34,548 nt of DNA from Byssochlamys sp. IMV 00236 (GCA_001931875.2 MSJH02000015.1:1-34548); one strand, 5' to 3'; numbered from the stretch's first letter, positions 10,923 through 20,982 are shown. Translations and numbers: made by a program. The notes: generated by a model from the letters alone, not told the origin.

Positions 10923-12134
10923 TCTTTTTAATAATGTGGGGGAAAAGCACAAATACACACGGAGATTTTCACGTGCAAAATAAATAGACAGCTTACGTAA
11001 ACCCTGTGCAGCATTTGTTAAAACAGCGTCACAAACTACAAGAAAGGAAGGTGATGTTACCATGACAGCAAAAATAGCCAGCGTGCCCATATAACATTGT
11101 AAAGTAGCAGCAAGCGAGAAATTATTGTGACGAGCCAATGTCGAAAGACCGTGTTTTGTAGCAGTTGTGCTGTTCTTGGCGAATAAAATCTTATATACTA
11201 CTTTCTCTCTTTCTGCAGTAAAATGTTTTCTCAACACAGTAACTTGACAAATGCCTCAACTGTGATTGCAAAGAGTCTGGATGCATTAGCATAAATTACT
11301 TACCAATTAAAGCAGACAGTGTCGGTTGTACCTATTGATGTTTCTTTCAGACTTATTTTCGGATAATCGTAAAAGAAAGCATTTTGCTAGTCAAACATAA
11401 TTGACGAGTGTAATTGCCAACGTCAAGATTTACTGTTGCCTTGAGTAAGTAAACAATTATTTGGCTATGTTATTACTCTAAAAAGAAAAAGACTGTATTA
11501 GCAGGGTGGTAAAATCGTCTCTCAAAAGAGTGGTTACACAAGTTTGCGATACCAAATATTTAAGCTTATTATTTATTTTGATAAGCCACTTTTCAGGCGT
11601 AACTGAGCTTTTGGAGTAAAAAGTGATCGCCTTTTATTTGGACGATATTCCCAGTGATCAGCTCTTCAAACTTACAGGTCATTGCTTCCAAACGACATTT
11701 TTGTTTGGCTCAGCTTGTTGTGTTTGTTGTGCTTATAGATAATTTTCATTCCATACATGACAACCTTTTGTATCTTGGTAAATACTTTTTCTGTGTTATG
11801 CTAGTTTTCAAGGTATATAATCGCCAAGAACTACATAATAAAAGATGATACTCTAGTTGTATGCATCCAACTTTTTATTTATGATAAGAGAATTTTCTTT
11901 TACTAACAATACAAAAGCATACTCATATATGTTTTCTTATAAGCCATTAACGAAGCCTGACTGGGAAAAAGATGTGCATACAGCTAATATGCTTCCTATA
12001 GTTTATGCATTTGCGAAGAAATGATCAACAAAACAAAGAAAATCAAAAGTATACATCTAACCAAGGATAGCAAAATGCGCTTACAGCCAATAGTAAGCGG
12101 CCATGACAACTATGTCTGCATGAATCTGTTTTAA
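10923..12134. other. Intergenic, left arm
   Basis: Upstream of PEX22 on one side and of the secreted peptide on the other. It includes the 105-codon upstream extension of the PEX22 frame (11237-10923, - strand). It also holds a short + strand open stretch at 11620-11742 with FYLDDIPSDQLFKLTGHCFQ, which looks like a coding remnant of unknown origin. No RNA gene seen. Confidence 0.4.
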
Positions 12135-12141
12135 TATAAAA
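12135..12141 (+). promoter_or_regulatory. TATA box of secreted-peptide gene (left copy)
   Basis: TATAAAA 52-58 bases before the ATG at 12193, inside the 17-base sequence CTGTTTTAATATAAAAG (12126-12142), followed by a G-rich then T-rich leader. Confidence 0.6.
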
Positions 12142-12192
12142 GAGGGGGCAATGTTTTTCACAACAGTTTGAACTTGTACTTTTTTTACTCAA

Positions 12193-12324
12193 ATGCAAAC
12201 CAAGCTTGTTCTTCTTACGATCTGTGCTTCTCTTGCCACTATTGGCTTTGCTGCACCTGCTTCACCTGCTGCTATTGATCAAGCTTTGTCTAAATTGAGA
12301 AATCTTCGTGGTCGTTATTCATGA
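12193..12324 (+). CDS. Small secreted peptide, 43 aa (left copy)
   Basis: A 43-codon ORF. Residues 1-20 (MQTKLVLLTICASLATIGFA) form a textbook signal peptide with a plausible cut after Ala20, leaving a 23-residue product that starts APASPAAIDQ and ends with a basic, Arg-rich tail (LRNLRGRYS). No cysteines. A TATA box sits 52-58 bases upstream, so this is likely a transcribed gene. Its TGA overlaps the ATG of the next ORF (ATGA). That abruptness, and the change in sequence character after the stop, raise the chance that a longer protein was cut short by an inserted element. Function is unknown; a secreted signal or effector-like peptide is speculation. Confidence 0.6.
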   Translation: MQTKLVLLTICASLATIGFAAPASPAAIDQALSKLRNLRGRYS

Positions 12325-12635
12325 CCATACGATTATATAATCAATCAAACACCATCGAAAATTTTTCTGCCAAAAGTGTAATGTCCAGTAATTTGACGCT
12401 GGATTGGCCAATAACTTGCTCGCGGATAGGCATAAATAAAGATTTATTTAAATTCCCCTGCCAAAATTTTCCTACAATATGCTCACCGGACGATCCAGAG
12501 GACGAACCTCATCTTCTTGATAAGGCTTTATATAATGCACGATGCTCACCGGGCGTTCCAATGAACGGACCTCAGTCCTCACCGGAAAATCCCAAGGGTG
12601 GATCTACACTCTCACCAGCAAACCTCAATAAATAA
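12321..12635 (+). CDS. 104-aa ORF with SPxxP repeats (left copy)
   Basis: The frame starts in the ATGA overlap with the secreted-peptide stop. Its second half has degenerate units beginning SP: CSPDDPEDEPH, CSPGVPMNGPQ, SSPENPKGGST, LSPANLNK. At DNA level these are diverged copies around CTCACCGG near 12481, 12547, 12578 and 12613. The region is more GC-rich than its flanks. It has no signal peptide or known domain and no promoter of its own. It may be part of a noncoding repetitive element, read-through sequence, or a small repeat protein. I lean to a mobile or repetitive element. Confidence 0.35.
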   Translation: MTIRLYNQSNTIENFSAKSVMSSNLTLDWPITCSRIGINKDLFKFPCQNFPTICSPDDPEDEPHLLDKALYNARCSPGVPMNGPQSSPENPKGGSTLSPANLNK

Positions 12636-12787
12636 TGATCAACTTGAACTTCATAATGTCAAAATATAATAAACCATATATAAACTTTGTAAAGGCTGCA
12701 TAAGCTGCAAACACAGTGATTTTCGTATGTATTCTCAAATTTCTAGTGTGTTGTTTTCTTTCAAGGAAACTCTAGCTGAATGACAAT

Positions 12788-12809
12788 TCCTGTTGACAGA
12801 AGATAAACA
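12788..12809 (+). repeat. Diverged homology just beyond left arm boundary
   Basis: Directly inside the exact boundary, 22 bases still match the inverted sequence at 21740-21761 at 19 positions, including a 12-base identical run (CCTGTTGACAGA). Similarity then stops. This looks like the tail of an older, diverged inverted repeat partly overwritten by the perfect arm, rather than a blunt random join. The stretch is short, so coincidence is not excluded. Confidence 0.6.
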
Positions 12810-13054
12810 AACGAGCTACACTTTATTCACTGATAAAAAAAAAAGATAATTTCAGACAACAAATAATAAAAAAGAGAGAGCCCATCAGAAGCAAAAGAAT
12901 GAATAAAGAAATGATCAGTAAATCAGTTATTTATATTGATATTAAATACTTACATTATAAAGAAGAGAATTTATAAGAGAAAAAAAGAGACAAGAAAAGT
13001 GAGTAAACTTATGAAAGAGATTATTAATATCTTACCCGAAGTGCATCCTGGGTT

Positions 13055-13074
13055 GGGCTAGTGATAACTAGCCC
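13055..13074 (+). other. Perfect 8-bp hairpin with GATA loop
   Basis: GGGCTAGT, loop GATA, ACTAGCCC. The stem may extend by G-T wobble pairs on the outside. It lies 10 bases before an AG microsatellite and about 50 before a second hairpin. Possible transposon end structure or RNA stem. Confidence 0.55.
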
Positions 13075-13083
13075 GGAAAAAGA

Positions 13084-13099
13084 AGAGAGAGAGAGAGAG
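13084..13099 (+). repeat. AG dinucleotide microsatellite
   Basis: Eight uninterrupted AG units within a longer purine-rich stretch. Confidence 0.85.
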
Positions 13100-13125
13100 C
13101 AAGAAAGAGGGCGGATGGGACCAAG

Positions 13126-13143
13126 GTTTGGTAAGAACCAAAC
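13126..13143 (+). other. Perfect 7-bp hairpin with AAGA loop
   Basis: GTTTGGT, loop AAGA, ACCAAAC, immediately followed by TACCCCC. It has the same design as the hairpin at 13055 (7-8 bp stem, four-base loop). Confidence 0.5.
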
Positions 13144-13508
13144 TACCCCCAGCTAATACCGGGTTAGTTTCGATGGGCAATCTATAATACTACACGTCAG
13201 TTTCTTACAAGAGTAAAGAATATAACATACCTTTGGGTTAACTGGGGAATAGCTGATCTTACTTTTTGGTCCAGAGAAAAGAAAAGAAAAAGAGAAGTCA
13301 AGATCAGACTATTTAAACAAACTCTTTAACAACTTTTCATTTTGTATAAAGTCTTGACCACATTTATCTTCTCTCAAAAATATCAAGCTCATTTTATATA
13401 TTATTACATGTTGTCTTTTTAAATAATAAAAAAGACATAGAGTGTTCAATTGTTATTGATCTTGTAATGTGTGCGAATAATCTCTGAAAAAGGTGTATAT
13501 CTTTTTAT

Positions 13509-13590
13509 GGGGCCTATGCCCCTAGCTCAGTGATTAAAAAACTTTGATTTGAAGCCAAAGCCCTGCGTTCGAATCCCAAGGAACCGCTCC
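13509..13590 (+). pseudogene. tRNA-like sequence with Pol III A and B boxes
   Basis: TAGCTCAGTGATTA at 13523-13536 fits the tRNA A box, and GTTCGAATCC at 13567-13576 fits the B box at normal spacing. The anticodon-arm position holds a CTTTG...CAAAG stem with a nine-base loop, and the T-arm and acceptor stems do not pair well, so this is not a functional tRNA. The 5' part is a perfect hairpin GGGGC-CTAT-GCCCC (13509-13522). It is best read as a tRNA pseudogene or a tRNA-derived SINE head. Confidence 0.4.
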
Positions 13591-14502
13591 CAGTAGCTTG
13601 CTCTTGAAGGTTTTAATGCCGCTTTCTATGGTTCTCGGCTGTTGGTCGTTGGAAATAAACAAATTATGAATAATTGCGGTATCTGCCCAGGTTGAAATAA
13701 GCATGAACCCTTACACCACCAAGTCTTAGCCTACCAATTATAATGATGTAACATCAATAGACATTGATATGGCCAGTACTGTTCTCTTTTGCCGTCACAT
13801 TTAAAGATTCAAACTTTATATGAACCTTACTTAAACCATAAATGAACTATAACCGTGTGTCACTTACAATATTTCAATATAAAAAGGCATTGTCCTTTTG
13901 ATTCTTCAAAAATCATTCAATAAATCACTTCCGATTTGAATCACAACCTTTTCTTTTTATTTTTATCTTTTATTTACTTCTGAATAATCCAACCAAGTGG
14001 ATTCAGGAGCCTTTTTATCTTCTTTATTATTCCTTTTACTTTGTACAACTCAGTCTGATCAACTTTACACGATCTGTTGGCCACACATCGAACCTTTATT
14101 ATAACTTTACCTTTTAAGCGTTTTTACTACAAACCCCAAGTCTTACAAAGACTACGAACACACAAACTTCTATTTTTATTATCTTTTACAACACACTCAA
14201 ACCCAAGGTCTACACAAAACAACAATGATTAGTTTATCTCCCTCTACCCGACCCCATTAGATTGTGTGATTTTCCCTTCCACCACCATTACCTTCACACT
14301 CCCATCACATTATACACCTCATCTTGTTGAACTTGCCCACTTGAGTTTAATAAAAAAATCTGTTTAATCGTATATCTTTTTATTTGAACCTGATTGGAGA
14401 ATCAGTTCCCAATAAGCAAGAAATTTATTGTGACTATCTTTTACTGCTTTTTTCATTTCGAAAAAAAGGCTTCACTTGCTGCTTTGCTTTTTTCTTTAGG
14501 AT

Positions 14503-17500
14503 ATGGAAGATCAGACACATAAGACTCATCATAAGCAAAAAGCAGGGAAAAAGGTCGAGAGAAAGAAGGAAAATAAATTTGCCAATGCCAAAAAGTCTAG
14601 CAATCCTAAAGCTTTCACTTTCCAAAGCGCTGGAAGAGCTGAAAAGACAGCCAGGAGAAACTTTGATCTAGGAGAAAAGAAGTTACATGTTCCTTTGGTA
14701 GATCGTACACCGATCGAAGCACCTCCAGTTGTCATTGCTGTCGTTGGTCCACCAGGTGTAAGTTTGGTGACCATATGTCTATACTGTGTTTTCTCATTTT
14801 ACTTTTTATTAGACTGGTAAATCAACACTGATTAGATCCTTAGTAAAAAGATATACAAAACACAACTTGAATGAGATCAAGGGGCCAATTACAGTTGTGA
14901 GCGGCAAAAAGCGTCGATTGACTTTTGTAGAATGCAACAACGATTTGAATTCAATGATAGATATTGCCAAAGTCGTCGATCTCGTCCTGTTGATGATTGA
15001 TGCTAGTTTTGGCTTTGAAATGGTAAACAGTAACAAATGAATTAACTTCATAAGCTTATGAATTGTGTATAGGAAACATTCGAATTTTTAAATATCTTGC
15101 AATCACACGGTTTCCCCAAAGTTATGGGTATCTTGACTCATCTCGACAAGTTCCGTAGTAACAAGGCATTAAAAGCCACCAAGAAGAGACTCAAAGATCG
15201 TTTCTGGACAGAAATTTACCAAGGGGCCAAACTATTTTACCTGTCCGGTATCATCAATGGAAGATATCCCAACATGGAAATCCAAAACTTGTCACGATTT
15301 ATCTCTGTCATGAAATTTAGACCGCTCGTTTGGAGAAACACTCACCCTTATGTGATTGCAGATCGTATAGAAGATCTAACGGATCCAGAACTAGTTCACA
15401 GAAAACCAACGTGTGATCGTACAGTGACGCTCTATGGATATTTACGAGGCACCAACCTAAAGTCCGGCATGCGTGTACATATCCCAGGTGCAGGCGATCA
15501 CACTCTTGCAGACGTATCTGTTCTCCCAGATCCTTGCCCTTTGCCTGATAAGGAACGAAAGCGTTTGGACGAGAAGCACAAGCTGATTTATGCCCCTATG
15601 TCAGATGTGGGCGGTGTCATGTATGATAAAGATGCTGTTTATATTAATGTACCTGGACATTTTACAAAGAAGTCAGCATATGCACCTTCAGAGAAACAAC
15701 AGGATGGCGAAGAGGGTGAAGAAGAGGTTGTTCCAAAAGGTACAGGTGAAAAACTTGTCATGAGTCTTCAAGACGCTCAGGATACACTTTCGGCTCAGTT
15801 GCAAGAGTCCGAGCTTCGTATCTTTTCTGGATCCGCGCCTGTCAAAGCTTCAGATATAAAGGAATCATTGGAAGAGGATGAATCTGGAAGAACTCGCCGG
15901 CGTGCAGTATTTGGTGATGAAGATGAAATAAATGATGAAGAGGGCGATGAAGACGATGAAGATGAGGATGACGAAGAAGATGATGATGAGGATATGGATG
16001 AAGATGATATGATGAGTGAAGATGAAGATCATATTCCACGACGTGGTAAAGCCCTTACCAAGTTCGATACAAGAAATATTCCCAAAAAAGGCGACGAAGA
16101 CAATGACGCAAAGGATGAGCCAGCCTTTGAATTTGCCGACAGTGATAGTGATTTGGGCGACGAAGACGAAGATAATGAGGATATGGTTTTGGTTGACGGT
16201 CGCATAAGAAGAGATACAAGTGACGATGAGGATCTCTCTGGCGAACTTCGTTGGAAGGCCAACTTGAAAGAAAAAGCCAGTGCCATGCACAAGGGCAACA
16301 GACGCACTAACCTCATGTCTCTCATCTACAATAATCTTGATCTTTCTCCAGAAGATATCCTTGCAGGAAACTACGATAATGAAAAAGACGACGATATAGA
16401 AGAAGATGATGACGAAGAAAATTTCTTCAAGCTCAAGCGTGAAACAGCAGAGAATGGTGCCCAAGCTATTGACAGTAGCCGTGATCCTATCGACCTTGAG
16501 GAACTGGAAGAGTGGGACGATGAAGAGACATTAGACTCAATCAGAAACCGCTTTATTACAGGTGACATTGATGCTGTTAATGAAGAAAGCGCGTTCCCAC
16601 CCGAAGAAGATGAAGAAGAGTTTGGCGATTTTGAGGATCTTGAGAATGACGACAGTAACGAAAATGACAAAGAGGATATGATCCGCGACCCTGTCGCTGT
16701 GGAGCGTGAAAAAATTGCCAAACGCAAGGAGCAACTCCGCAAAAAGTTTGAAGAGGAATACGACGATAGCGAGGATGGTCCCAAAATGGACTTTTACGAG
16801 CAAAAGAAGCAGGAAATCGAGCAACAGCTTCAAACGAACCGTGCAGAATTTGAAAATGATGATCCTGTGACCAGAGCCATGGTCGAGGGTTACCGTCCTG
16901 GTAGCTATGTGCGTATACTAATCAAGGACATGCCATGTGAATTTGTGCAAAACTTTGATCCAACTTATCCTATCGTGGTTGGTGGTCTCTTGACATCTGA
17001 AAATCAGTTTGGCTGGGTGCAAGTGAGAATCAAACGTCATCGATGGTATCCCAAGACATTAAAGACAAATGACCCACTGATTTTCTCTGTGGGTTGGAGA
17101 CGCTTCCAGACAATTCCCATCTACTCACTCAATGATGGTACACGAAATCGTATGCTGAAATATACACCAGAACATATGCATTGTTTAGCGACATTTTATG
17201 GACCTGTGCATACACCCAATACTGGCTTCTGTGCTGTTCAAAATGTATCTGACAACAAAGCAAGTGCATTCCGTATCAGTGCAACTGGTGTTGTAGTAGA
17301 CATCAGTCAATCTACAGAAATTGTAAAGAAGTTAAAGCTGACGGGTTATCCCGCCAAGGTGTATAGAAATACTGCTTTCGTCAAGGACATGTTCACCTCC
17401 GCACTTGAAGTAGCTAAATTTGAAGGCGCCAATATCCGAACAGTCTCTGGTATTCGTGGTCAAGTGAAAAAGGCTTTATCTTCTCCTGAAGGGCAATTCC

Positions 17501-18158
17501 GTGCCACTTTTGAAGATAAGATTTTGATGAGCGGTAAGTAATGATAAAGGTGTATGTGGCGCATGAGATCTAACGAATACGAAACTAGATATTGTATTCC
17601 TAAGAGCATGGTATCCCGTGAAACCACGCAAGTTCTATAATCCAGTAACATCCTTGTTGTTATCATCCAAAGATAGCTGGCAAGGTATGCGTCCAACTGG
17701 TCAAGTCAGAAAAGAATTAAGTCTACATGCACCACAAAATGCAGATTCTATTTATAAAGTAAAAAGAAAAAATCTATCTGTGTAGTATAAGCATCATTAA
17801 CACTGTTCAATAGCCAATTGAAAGAAAAGAGCGTCGCTTCAATCCACTCAAGATTCCCAAGACACTTCAAGCTGAGTTACCTTTTGCCAATAAACCAAAA
17901 CAACAAACAAAGGCTAAGAAGAAGTCATACTTGAGTAAACGAGCTGTTGTTTTAGAACCTGAAGAAAAGAAAGTATATACGTTGATGCAACAACTAAATA
18001 CGCTCAGAAATGAAAAGACACGTAAACGTAAATTAAAAGATAACGAAAGGCGTGAAAACCTTGAAAAGAAGAAAGCCAAGCTTGAAAAGGCCAACGAACT
18101 TAAAGAAAAGGAAAGACGTAAAGAGTATTTCCGTAAAGAACAGCAGAAAAAGAAATAA
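14503..18158 (+). CDS. BMS1: Ribosome biogenesis GTPase Bms1
   Basis: Five exons: 14503-14757, 14813-15022, 15073-17533, 17589-17758, 17814-18158, with introns of 50-55 nt, all GT-AG and in phase; 1146 aa, near the family length. A basic N-terminus ([16 protein letters not shown]) is followed by the G domain. Its P-loop GPPGTGKS (82-89) is split by intron 1, and the G4 motif THLD lies near 177. Then come the AARP2-type domain, a long Asp/Glu-rich region (densest at about 435-475), the conserved C-terminal domain from about 760 ([20 protein letters not shown]), and a Lys-rich tail. Bms1 is a nucleolar GTPase that brings Rcl1 to the pre-40S particle for 18S rRNA processing. Single copy here. 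It converges on the P450 with 86 bases between stops. Confidence 0.97.
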
Positions 18159-18244
18159 AATAGACACTTCTTTAATCAATGTAATATACATCATTGTCTC
18201 GAAATGGACTAATAAAAGGATATACTTTCAAATAATCATCAATT

Positions 18245-20096
18245 TTAATTGCTATCATTACGCTTGACTAAACGGATATTGAAAGGCACGGGTGTGACAG
18301 TAACGCCTGTGTTTACGCCTTGTTGTAGATCAGGACATAGCTTTTCTCCTGTTGATGAAAGCTCAGGTTCAATAGTGTACTTTGAAAGTAATTTTGTTAA
18401 GATGTAAAACATTTCACTCTCTGCCTAAAAATTGAAAAGATGTAAATACTCAGTTCAACATGATGTATATTGAATGCTTACCATGTAGATGCCTGGACAG
18501 ATACGTCTGCCCCATCCAAATGTATAGTGGTCTCGCGTTTGGAAATTGCCTTTACTAGCGGCATACATTGAACGTGTATCATTAAGATATCGTTCAGGCA
18601 TAAACTTGTCAGCGTCCACAAAGTTGTTTGGGTCACTGTGCAACGTATGGAGATTGGAGAATATGATGGTGCCTTCTGGAATAACACTGTCCTTGTAGGT
18701 AACTGAAATATCAAACAAATTTAGTATAGGATAAATATGAACACAAATTACTTACAGTCCTTCGAAACCTTGTGAGGTAAACCTAAATCTCCTGCGGGAC
18801 GGAATCTGATACACTCCTTCTCAAATGCAATAAAATACGGCAACTCTTCTCTTTCAGCAAAGGTTGGCTCTCGTCCATGCTTTTGAATAAAAGCAGTGAC
18901 TTCTTGATAAATTTTGTCTTGAACGTTGGGATAGTTGACAAGGATTGCTATAGCCCATGATGTACTGATGGCTACTGTGTCGCTTCCTGCATTGAGAATC
19001 TCACCTAAGATATGATTAGCCATGTATAAGACAGCGTTTCTATATTGTACTTGCTCAAAAGAATCGTGATTCCCATTTCATCAAGACCATATTCATTCTT
19101 TATGCTATCGATCTTCTTTACCAGACTATCACCATCGCTTTCACGAGCAGTCTTGATGATTCCTTTAATGAAAGGATACAGCTCATTGTCCACATAGCGC
19201 TGCATCTTTCTTTCCTTTCCAAATAATGATTCAGGGAACTTCATGATGGGGAACATGACACTAATGTCGTGAGAGAAATCAGAAAAGTGGGAATTGCTAT
19301 CTACGTAATGCACCATTTCTTTAAACGTAGGATCATTAACGGATTTGGCACCAGGGATATTAAAGGCGACAGCAAACATCAGATTCATTGATATAAAGCG
19401 GCAAAAGGCAAGTGGGTCGATCGCACCATCTGACTCTACGCATTCCACCATGTGATTTATGCCTTTCTCAGCTTCAGATTCAATTGTGCTGGTTAAGCTC
19501 TCGACAGATCTGGGTGAGAGAATGTGCAAGATCACATTTCTAGCCTCCTTCCATTTTGGTCCATAATCAGCCATAATGATCCCTCTAAGGCTACATGAGC
19601 TTCATTTACGATGTGAATCTGTATTTATATTGTTACCTCCCGCCCTGGCCGTGAATTTTTCCTAGAAAGGTATGTTCTGGCCGACCAGCCGTGATTGATC
19701 CTTTAGAAACGAGAATCTCATGGGCGATTTGTGGATCACCAAGGAACAACCAATTTTGTACACCCATCTTGATCCTAAAAATCGGACCATACTGATGATG
19801 CCACTTGGTAATAACTTCTCCAGGTCGTTTTCCCAACAGTGGCATGTGTCCTATGAAGTGGAATACTATAAGCAATGAATGGAAGGGGGCTTCTGTTTAT
19901 TGTGTATACCAAGATAAAAGTATTCTCCTTTGGGTACAGGAATACCTCTAAATTCACCAGATTTGTTGTCAGACATACTTCTTATGACCTTTCTAAGGAG
20001 ATAGACTGTGGTTACAGATGCTACTGCTGCTCCCAAAATGGTTTTGTATCTCTCTGTATGCCCAATCCTTTGGATGAACTCGTTATAATAATCCAT
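18245..20096 (-). CDS. Cytochrome P450 with an apparent frameshift
   Basis: Exons 20096-19910, 19850-19637, 19584-18756, 18702-18482 and 18424-18245 with 52-59 nt GT-AG introns. N-terminal membrane anchor (TILGAAVASVTTVYLLRKVI), I-helix AGSDTVA, K-helix ExxR in KECIRF, PERY segment, and haem loop FGWGRRICPGIY (Cys about 479). About 543 aa if the frame is restored, typical for a microsomal P450. Within exon 3 the frame breaks near 19051: upstream MGITILLSK and downstream NAVLYMANHILGE are in different frames, and one missing base accounts for the shift. An intron from a weak GTCTTG donor would also restore frame but would delete half the I-helix. Either a sequencing indel or a new pseudogene. 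Substrate unknown. Confidence 0.85.
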
Positions 20097-20109
20097 GTTT
20101 ATAAACTGT

Positions 20110-20110
<1 letters not shown>

Positions 20111-20134
<24 letters not shown>
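20111..20134 (+). repeat. GA dinucleotide microsatellite
   Basis: Twelve GA units 14 bases upstream of the P450 start codon, in the 5' flank of that gene; CT-rich on the transcribed sense strand. Confidence 0.9.
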
Positions 20135-20140
<6 letters not shown>

Positions 20141-20359
20141 AGAATCAGAGAATAATTAGAATTGAACAGTCCTGTTTATATATTATACCAGCAAACTCTA
20201 ACAAATGTTCACAGTCATATTGATGTGATACGTATTAGGAACACTGGGACTCAATATAACTTTGTACACACAACCAACGCTCAAATGCCACATGAACAAT
20301 GGTGCATAGATATCAGGTTGCTTAGTACTTAAAATGGAGAGTTAGCTAAACTATAAAGA

Positions 20360-20558
20360 TTAGGTTTTGACCAGAGCGCGGAAAAATGTCCATGGCAAAC
20401 AATGTCGTAAGGTAACACCAAATGGAGCATTGAACTCTTGTTCTTCCTTGATTGTATTACGTAGCGCTTGGCTACTGGAACCATGGGATAGATTCTACAT
20501 TCAATGTGATTTGAAGCTAATTCATATGTAAATGAATAGACAAATATCTTATTACCAT
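20360..20558 (-). CDS. Candidate spliced small gene, 45 aa
   Basis: On the - strand an ATG (20558-20556) is followed directly by a 61 nt GT-AG intron (20555-20495), then an open exon 20494-20360 of 44 codons containing NTIKEEQEFNAPFGVTLRHC and ending FFRALVKT. The exon reads strongly like protein. TATAAAA lies at 20587-20581, only 23 bases before the ATG, so the true start may lie elsewhere and the exon may be the last exon of a lost gene. Family not recognised. Confidence 0.3.
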
Positions 20559-20636
20559 TTTACTGCTTCCCGTTTAACGCTTTTATATAGCTGTGAATAA
20601 CACTTTATGCTTGAGCGAATATAAAGCACTCTGAAC

Positions 20637-20807
20637 ATGTTCCATAAAGTTGAACAAGAAGCACAAGAAAATTACCTTATTACAAAAAAAGCATTATCCT
20701 TAGTTGCTTATAAGCTCCTTAAACACCCTGTTGATCTTTCATGGGATATCAAATTTAATCTTTGGTTGCGAACTTTAGCAAACATTCTGCAGCTTTTGCA
20801 GTTTTAA
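20637..20807 (+). CDS. Small hypothetical ORF, 56 aa
   Basis: ATG frame beginning MFHKVEQEAQENYLITKKAL and ending in a Leu-rich LANILQLLQF. Protein-like and helical in character, without a signal peptide. ATATAAAG lies just upstream. It is divergent from the candidate gene at 20360-20558. It may be a small gene or a fragment; no family recognised. Confidence 0.3.
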   Translation: MFHKVEQEAQENYLITKKALSLVAYKLLKHPVDLSWDIKFNLWLRTLANILQLLQF

Positions 20808-20982
20808 TCACATGCATTTGCTTTCACTAATGAAAATGTGTGATTGTCCAACATTAAAAAAGCTACATAGAAAGGAAGTTCTTGAAAGCAAATCAACGCG
20901 AGACGAGCGTTCTAAAAACACCAATAAAGTGAAGCTTGAAAGTCTGTAGTAGATGCCTTAGGAACATGCTTGATTTCTCCTG

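Larger units (their letters stand above)
1..12787 (+). repeat. Left arm of giant perfect inverted repeat
   Basis: The whole stretch recurs as its reverse complement at 21762-34548, pairing x with 34549-x. I compared open frames, splice sites and homopolymers across the arm and saw no difference; I did not align every base. The first mismatch is at 12788 (T here, C on the mirrored strand). The arm carries VMA8, PEX22, an aspartic protease, a membrane protein and a small secreted peptide. It begins at the first base of the window, so its true outer limit is not visible. No telomere-type repeat is seen at the end. Confidence 0.97.
12810..14502. other. Noncoding region upstream of BMS1
   Basis: About 1.7 kb of unique DNA with no convincing ORF. 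It holds three perfect short hairpins (13055, 13126, 13509), an AG microsatellite at 13084-13099, a tRNA-like stretch, and, from about 13900 to 14380, a strand-biased C/T-rich, G-poor tract likely to be BMS1 promoter and leader. A TATA-like AATATAAAAAGG occurs near 13879. Confidence 0.5.

Noticed and set aside
11654..11848. 64-codon ORF
   Set aside because: No ATG at its first codon, hydrophobic low-complexity translation, no promoter or family; overlaps a better-looking frame at 11620-11742.
13509..13590. Functional tRNA gene
   Set aside because: T-arm and acceptor stem do not pair and the anticodon loop would have nine bases.
15842..16833. Several long - strand ORFs across BMS1
   Set aside because: Antisense of the GAT/GAA-rich acidic region, giving His/Leu/Ser/Ile-rich nonsense with no independent support.
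19041..19051. An 11-nt GT...AG intron that would restore the P450 frame
   Set aside because: Far below the 46-85 nt size of every other intron in the window and too short for a spliceosome; a one-base indel is simpler.
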